Below, piece after piece: positions 6,037 to 9,117 of a stretch of 9,117 nt of DNA. Positions within the stretch are counted from its first letter, which is position 1. Each line of letters opens with the position of its first letter. The stretch comes from Legionellales bacterium (GTDB lineage Bacteria; Pseudomonadota; Gammaproteobacteria; Legionellales; Legionellaceae). The notes beneath the pieces were generated by a model. That model did no database searches and was not told the origin of the DNA. It saw nothing but the letters and a program-made list of their open reading frames with translations. Made by a program: the position numbers and the translations under genes. The stretch covers positions 445-9,561 of the forward strand of contig DNMA01000112.1 of assembly GCA_003489505.1 (NCBI GenBank). The letters run 5' to 3'.

Positions 6037-7524
6037 ATGGCCTCCCCAGAAATTCAAAAATACTTAGAAAAACTCAAAAAACTAAATATTGAAACCAAAG
6101 CTTTTATCAACGGACAATATCAAAAAAATCATCAACAAAGTTTTGCATGTCTGCGTCCAATGGATGGACAATTGATTACTGAGGTAACACAAACGAGTCA
6201 GGAGCAAGTCCATCAAGCAGTTGCCTCAGCCAAACAAGCATTTTATTCAGGTGTTTGGTCACAAGCCCAAGCGACCCATCGAAAAAATATACTTATGCAA
6301 TGGGCAAGTCTTCTTGAAAAACATGCTGAAGAAATCATTTTACTAGAAAGTCTAGATAGTGGAAAACTCCTCACCGATATTAAAAATATCGACTTTCCTG
6401 CATCTGTAGAATACCTTCGTTGGTTCGCTGAATTATGTGACAAAATTAATAACCAGCAAATTCCTGTTGAACCCAATTTATTGGCCTTGGTCGCCAGAGA
6501 GCCGATTGGCGTTGTTGGCGCTATTATCCCCTGGAATTACCCCTTATTAATGGCAATGTGGAAAATTGCCCCAGCATTGGCAGCAGGAAACAGTGTCATT
6601 TTAAAGCCTTCAGAAAAATCGCCCTTGAGTGCCATAAGAATGGCAAGTCTTGCAAAAGCCGCAGGTATCCCCGATGGCGTCTTTCAGGTCTTACCGGGGG
6701 ATGGCGTGGTAGGTGGGTATTTAAGCCGTCATCCTGAAGTAGATTGTATCTCATTTACGGGTTCCACCAAAACTGGAAAACAAATTCTTAAAGATTCAGC
6801 TGAAACCAATCTCAAAAAAGTATGGTTAGAGCTAGGCGGAAAATCTGCTCAGGTAATTCTCAAAGACTACAAAAATTTAAACCATGTCGCCGAAACGGTT
6901 GCTCAAACTATATTTTCAAATGCAGGACAGGTCTGTGATGCAGGCTCCAGAGTGGTCATACATCGCTCGATTAAAGAGCAATTTGTTGATTTACTTCTCC
7001 CTATCGCAAAAACCTATCAACCCAAACACCCTTTTGATCCCCGTGCAAAAATGGGTCCGGTGATTGATGAAAAACAAATGAAGAATATTTTATATGATAT
7101 TGAAAAAGCTAAGCGTGAAAGTAGCTTAATTCTTGGTGGCCAACAAACTTTAATCGACACCGGTGGATTTTATATTGAACCCACTATTTTTGACTGCCCT
7201 CATTCTGAACTTTACCACACCCAAAAAGAAATCTTTGGACCGGTTTTATCAATTATCAGTTTTGATGATATCGATGAGGCGATTGCTATTGCCAATTCCA
7301 CAACTTATGGATTGGCTGCAGGTATTTGGAGTGATTCTTTTAAAAACATCTATGAGATTTCCAAGAAAATACAAGTGGGTACAGTCTGGGGTAACTGTTA
7401 TGATGCCTGTGGAAATTTGAATTTGCCTTTTGGTGGTTTTAAACAATCAGGCAATAGCAAAGACAAATCTATCCAGGCTTATTATAAATACACCGAACTC
7501 AAAAACATTGTTATTGAGCTATAG
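6037..7524 (+). CDS. NAD(P)-dependent aldehyde dehydrogenase, PuuC/KauB type (aminoaldehyde oxidation)
   Basis: This 495-residue enzyme of the aldehyde dehydrogenase superfamily should oxidise the aldehyde made by the upstream aminotransferase to a carboxylic acid, for example 4-aminobutanal to 4-aminobutyrate. Motifs in order: Asn167 in PWNYP, the cofactor-binding Lys190 in LKPSEKSPLSAIR, FTGST (240-244), the general base Glu265 in WLELGGKSAQ, the nucleophile Cys300 in GQVCDAGSR, EIFGP (398-402) and PFGGFKQSGN near the C-terminus. The C-terminal KYTELK-like ending and the KSPLSAIR block match gamma-glutamyl-aminobutyraldehyde and KauB-type enzymes best. Asp301 after the nucleophile is unusual: relatives I remember have Ile, Thr or Asn there. 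The start ATG has AAGGA (6026-6030) at good spacing, overlapping the upstream stop, so the two genes form one operon. The last 14 bp overlap the 3' end of kdsB on the other strand. Confidence 0.92.
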   Translation: MASPEIQKYLEKLKKLNIETKAFINGQYQKNHQQSFACLRPMDGQLITEVTQTSQEQVHQAVASAKQAFYSGVWSQAQATHRKNILMQWASLLEKHAEEIILLESLDSGKLLTDIKNIDFPASVEYLRWFAELCDKINNQQIPVEPNLLALVAREPIGVVGAIIPWNYPLLMAMWKIAPALAAGNSVILKPSEKSPLSAIRMASLAKAAGIPDGVFQVLPGDGVVGGYLSRHPEVDCISFTGSTKTGKQILKDSAETNLKKVWLELGGKSAQVILKDYKNLNHVAETVAQTIFSNAGQVCDAGSRVVIHRSIKEQFVDLLLPIAKTYQPKHPFDPRAKMGPVIDEKQMKNILYDIEKAKRESSLILGGQQTLIDTGGFYIEPTIFDCPHSELYHTQKEIFGPVLSIISFDDIDEAIAIANSTTYGLAAGIWSDSFKNIYEISKKIQVGTVWGNCYDACGNLNLPFGGFKQSGNSKDKSIQAYYKYTELKNIVIEL

Positions 7525-8248
7525 CGGCAAAACTTTCAAAATCTGCAGCCGTATTGATATCTTGGCCAGGCATAGTAAAAGCTTTTTGCATCTGAATACG
7601 CATGCCTAATGATAAAGCTCTTAATTGCTCTAGGCATTCAAACTCTTCTAATGCACTCATAGGAGCTTTCACAAACTTTTGAAGACTTGCATGACGATAA
7701 GCATATAAACCAATATGTCGATAAGCTTTGGGCAAACTTTGCGGGTCTTTTCGATGATAAGGAATAGGGCTTCGAGAAAAATATAAAGCTTGCTCTTGCT
7801 CATTCATCACCAATTTGACAACATTGGGATTATACCAATCAGCTGATGACTCAATAGGCCAATAAAGGCTTGCCCAATCATTTTGAGGATGATGAAGCAT
7901 ACTTGCAACTTGTTGGATGAGTTCTGGAGGCATTTGGGGCTCATCGCCTTGAAGATTCACAATTTTAGCATCCTCACTTAAACCCAAGAGGTTTGCAGCC
8001 TCTGCAACTCTATCGGTACCACTTTGATGCGAGGCATCTGTCATTACCACATCGGCGCCAAAACTTTCAGCCAATTCATAAATTTGCATATCATCAGTAG
8101 CAATAATAATGCTGGCAGGATGGGCTAATTGGGCCTGCTGGTAAACAAATTCTAAAATCGTTTTACCCTGCACTTTCAATAAAAGTTTACCCGGTAGACG
8201 GCTAGAATTTAATCTTGCCGGAATAATGACATGAAAATCCTGGCTCAT
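7511..8248 (-). CDS. kdsB: 3-deoxy-manno-octulosonate cytidylyltransferase (CMP-Kdo synthetase)
   Basis: KdsB joins CTP and Kdo to give CMP-Kdo, the activated sugar placed on lipid A during LPS core assembly; it is cytoplasmic and normally essential. The 245-residue protein has the usual length. It shows the nucleotide-binding start [14 protein letters not shown] (8-21), IATDD (49-53), HQSGTDR (74-80), the metal-binding QGDEP (100-104, Asp102), PNVVK (141-145), YFSRSPIP (156-163), HIGLYAYR (178-185), LEQLR (206-210) and the late acidic motif GQDINT (228-233). I chose the ATG at 8246-8248 because it overlaps the TGA of the upstream gene as ATGA, a sign of translational coupling. A GTG four codons earlier (8258-8260) is possible but would deepen the overlap. 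Its 3' end runs 14 bp into the convergent dehydrogenase gene, and no terminator is seen. Confidence 0.96.
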   Translation of the reverse strand: MSQDFHVIIPARLNSSRLPGKLLLKVQGKTILEFVYQQAQLAHPASIIIATDDMQIYELAESFGADVVMTDASHQSGTDRVAEAANLLGLSEDAKIVNLQGDEPQMPPELIQQVASMLHHPQNDWASLYWPIESSADWYNPNVVKLVMNEQEQALYFSRSPIPYHRKDPQSLPKAYRHIGLYAYRHASLQKFVKAPMSALEEFECLEQLRALSLGMRIQMQKAFTMPGQDINTAADFESFAAIAQ

Positions 8249-8424
8249 CGTTTTTCCCACTCCTCTAAACTCAATGCTCTTGCATTTTTAGCAATCATGA
8301 CAGGAATATCATTTTGAATAGGGAAAGCCAGTTTATCAAAATAACACCACAATTCTTTTTTCTTAAGATCTAGTGGTCCTTTACAGACTGGACAGACTAA
8401 AATACTGATTAACTTTTTATCCAT
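8245..8424 (-). CDS. ycaR: Trm112-family small zinc-ribbon-like protein (YcaR)
   Basis: A 59-residue protein matching the YcaR/Trm112 family: [16 protein letters not shown] at the start, a third Cys after a charged hairpin (Cys27), then a LAFPI and DIPVM ending. Cys11 and Cys14 form the CxxC pair. Eukaryotic Trm112 activates several methyltransferases; the bacterial form is often found between lpxK and kdsB and its role is not well defined. I chose the ATG at 8422-8424 because AAGG lies eight bases upstream and the length equals that of E. coli YcaR. A GTG at 8431-8433 would add three residues. It overlaps tsaB by 8 bp upstream and kdsB by 4 bp downstream, so all three should be translated from one message. 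lpxK is absent from this spot. Confidence 0.92.
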   Translation of the reverse strand: MDKKLISILVCPVCKGPLDLKKKELWCYFDKLAFPIQNDIPVMIAKNARALSLEEWEKR

Positions 8425-9070
8425 TTTGGGCACCTTGGGTCACTTGGTCACGAACATAAACCGGTTCAAGTTGCTCTGCACTTACCGGTTTTAATAATTG
8501 CGCTTCAAACATTTCAATCATCGCTGAAGCTTCTATTTCCAGTTGCATTTCAGCAATGATATGCCAAGAGGCTGGAATCAATGATTGATATTCATGAAAG
8601 TGATAACCGGCTAAAACAAAGGATTGTTGAGGGGATGGAATCTGGGAGACACATTGAACTGCTTCTTTAGCATCCCAAGTATTGGATGGAAAATAAGACC
8701 AATAAACTTGCTGCATTCTAGCATCAATCACACTTAAAATGGCCTCATGCGGGTATTTTTTTCGCGCCATGAAGGTCACGAGCATTAAATGACTCACGGG
8801 ATAAATAGGAATGTCATGGACCAAAGCAAGTCCTTTGACCACAGCGCATGCAACACGAAGCCCAGTAAAACTCCCGGGTCCTCTGCCAACGATGATGCCT
8901 TGAACATCTTTTAACTCGACCCCTGCCTCAACCAGTAATTCTTCAATCAAAGTCAATATTGTTTTGGCATGACTGGTCACACCGTCTTTTTCACGGGTAT
9001 AGAGCTTATCACCTACTTTCAATGCATAAGATGCTTTATCCGAAGCTGTATCAATTGCAAGCCAGACCAT
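8417..9070 (-). CDS. tsaB: tRNA threonylcarbamoyladenosine biosynthesis protein TsaB (YeaZ)
   Basis: TsaB is the scaffold partner of TsaD and, with TsaE, forms the complex that transfers threonylcarbamoyl to A37 of tRNAs reading ANN codons. The 217-residue protein is slightly shorter than the 231-residue E. coli form. It shows the ASKHA-fold start LAIDTAS (4-10), the [14 protein letters not shown] helix (33-46) that contacts TsaD in relatives, and the hallmark [12 protein letters not shown] (62-73) followed by VIDAR (114-118). The ATG at 9068-9070 has GGAA about eight bases upstream. It is the first visible gene of the tsaB-ycaR-kdsB operon. The 47 bases upstream (9071-9117) are AT-rich and contain a TATATT that could be a -10, but the window ends before a -35 can be judged. 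Confidence 0.96.
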   Translation of the reverse strand: MVWLAIDTASDKASYALKVGDKLYTREKDGVTSHAKTILTLIEELLVEAGVELKDVQGIIVGRGPGSFTGLRVACAVVKGLALVHDIPIYPVSHLMLVTFMARKKYPHEAILSVIDARMQQVYWSYFPSNTWDAKEAVQCVSQIPSPQQSFVLAGYHFHEYQSLIPASWHIIAEMQLEIEASAMIEMFEAQLLKPVSAEQLEPVYVRDQVTQGAQNG

Positions 9071-9117
9071 TAATCAATTCCAAAAAATATAAAGTACTAT
9101 TTTCCTCTATCTGGAAT

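Noticed and set aside
9077..9117. ATTCCA (9077-9082) and TGGAAT (9112-9117) as an inverted operator upstream of tsaB
   Set aside because: Six-base arms 29 bases apart at the window edge are easily explained by chance.

Overview
The window is about 40% GC or lower, apart from one short GC-rich patch, and is packed with compact genes typical of a Gammaproteobacterium. The S49 peptidase, KdsB and ClpB, together with an IS6-type transposase remnant, resemble Legionella and its relatives (Legionellales) more than enteric bacteria. I judge this from remembered family sequences, not from a search, so the genus is tentative. CMP-Kdo synthesis implies a Gram-negative outer membrane with LPS.

Layout. 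1-329 is the right-hand end of a decayed IS6-family insertion sequence: a frameshifted transposase C-terminus plus a terminal inverted repeat. 330-947 is a gene-poor scar. It holds a roughly 54% GC, C-rich patch of unknown origin, then a 27-30% GC open frame without a start codon, then a hairpin. 948-1889 (minus) is a membrane-anchored S49 peptidase, and 1969-4551 (plus) is the disaggregase ClpB. These two diverge from a 79-bp gap that carries a good match to a sigma-32 heat-shock promoter. ClpB ends at a strong intrinsic terminator (4559-4583). A new promoter then drives a two-gene operon at 4642-7524: a class III (omega) aminotransferase and a PuuC/KauB-type aldehyde dehydrogenase. The pair is best explained as oxidising an amine such as putrescine, or a related diamine, to an amino acid through an aminoaldehyde. 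A minus-strand operon, tsaB - Trm112-family protein (ycaR) - kdsB (9070 to 7511), has overlapping start and stop codons throughout and meets the dehydrogenase gene tail to tail with a 14-bp overlap.

Functional picture. Most of the window is housekeeping: protein quality control (S49 peptidase, ClpB), tRNA t6A modification (TsaB), LPS sugar activation (KdsB) and a small catabolic operon. I see no CRISPR array, tRNA, rRNA, defence island or clearly new system. The least explained DNA is 330-947, next to the insertion-sequence end.
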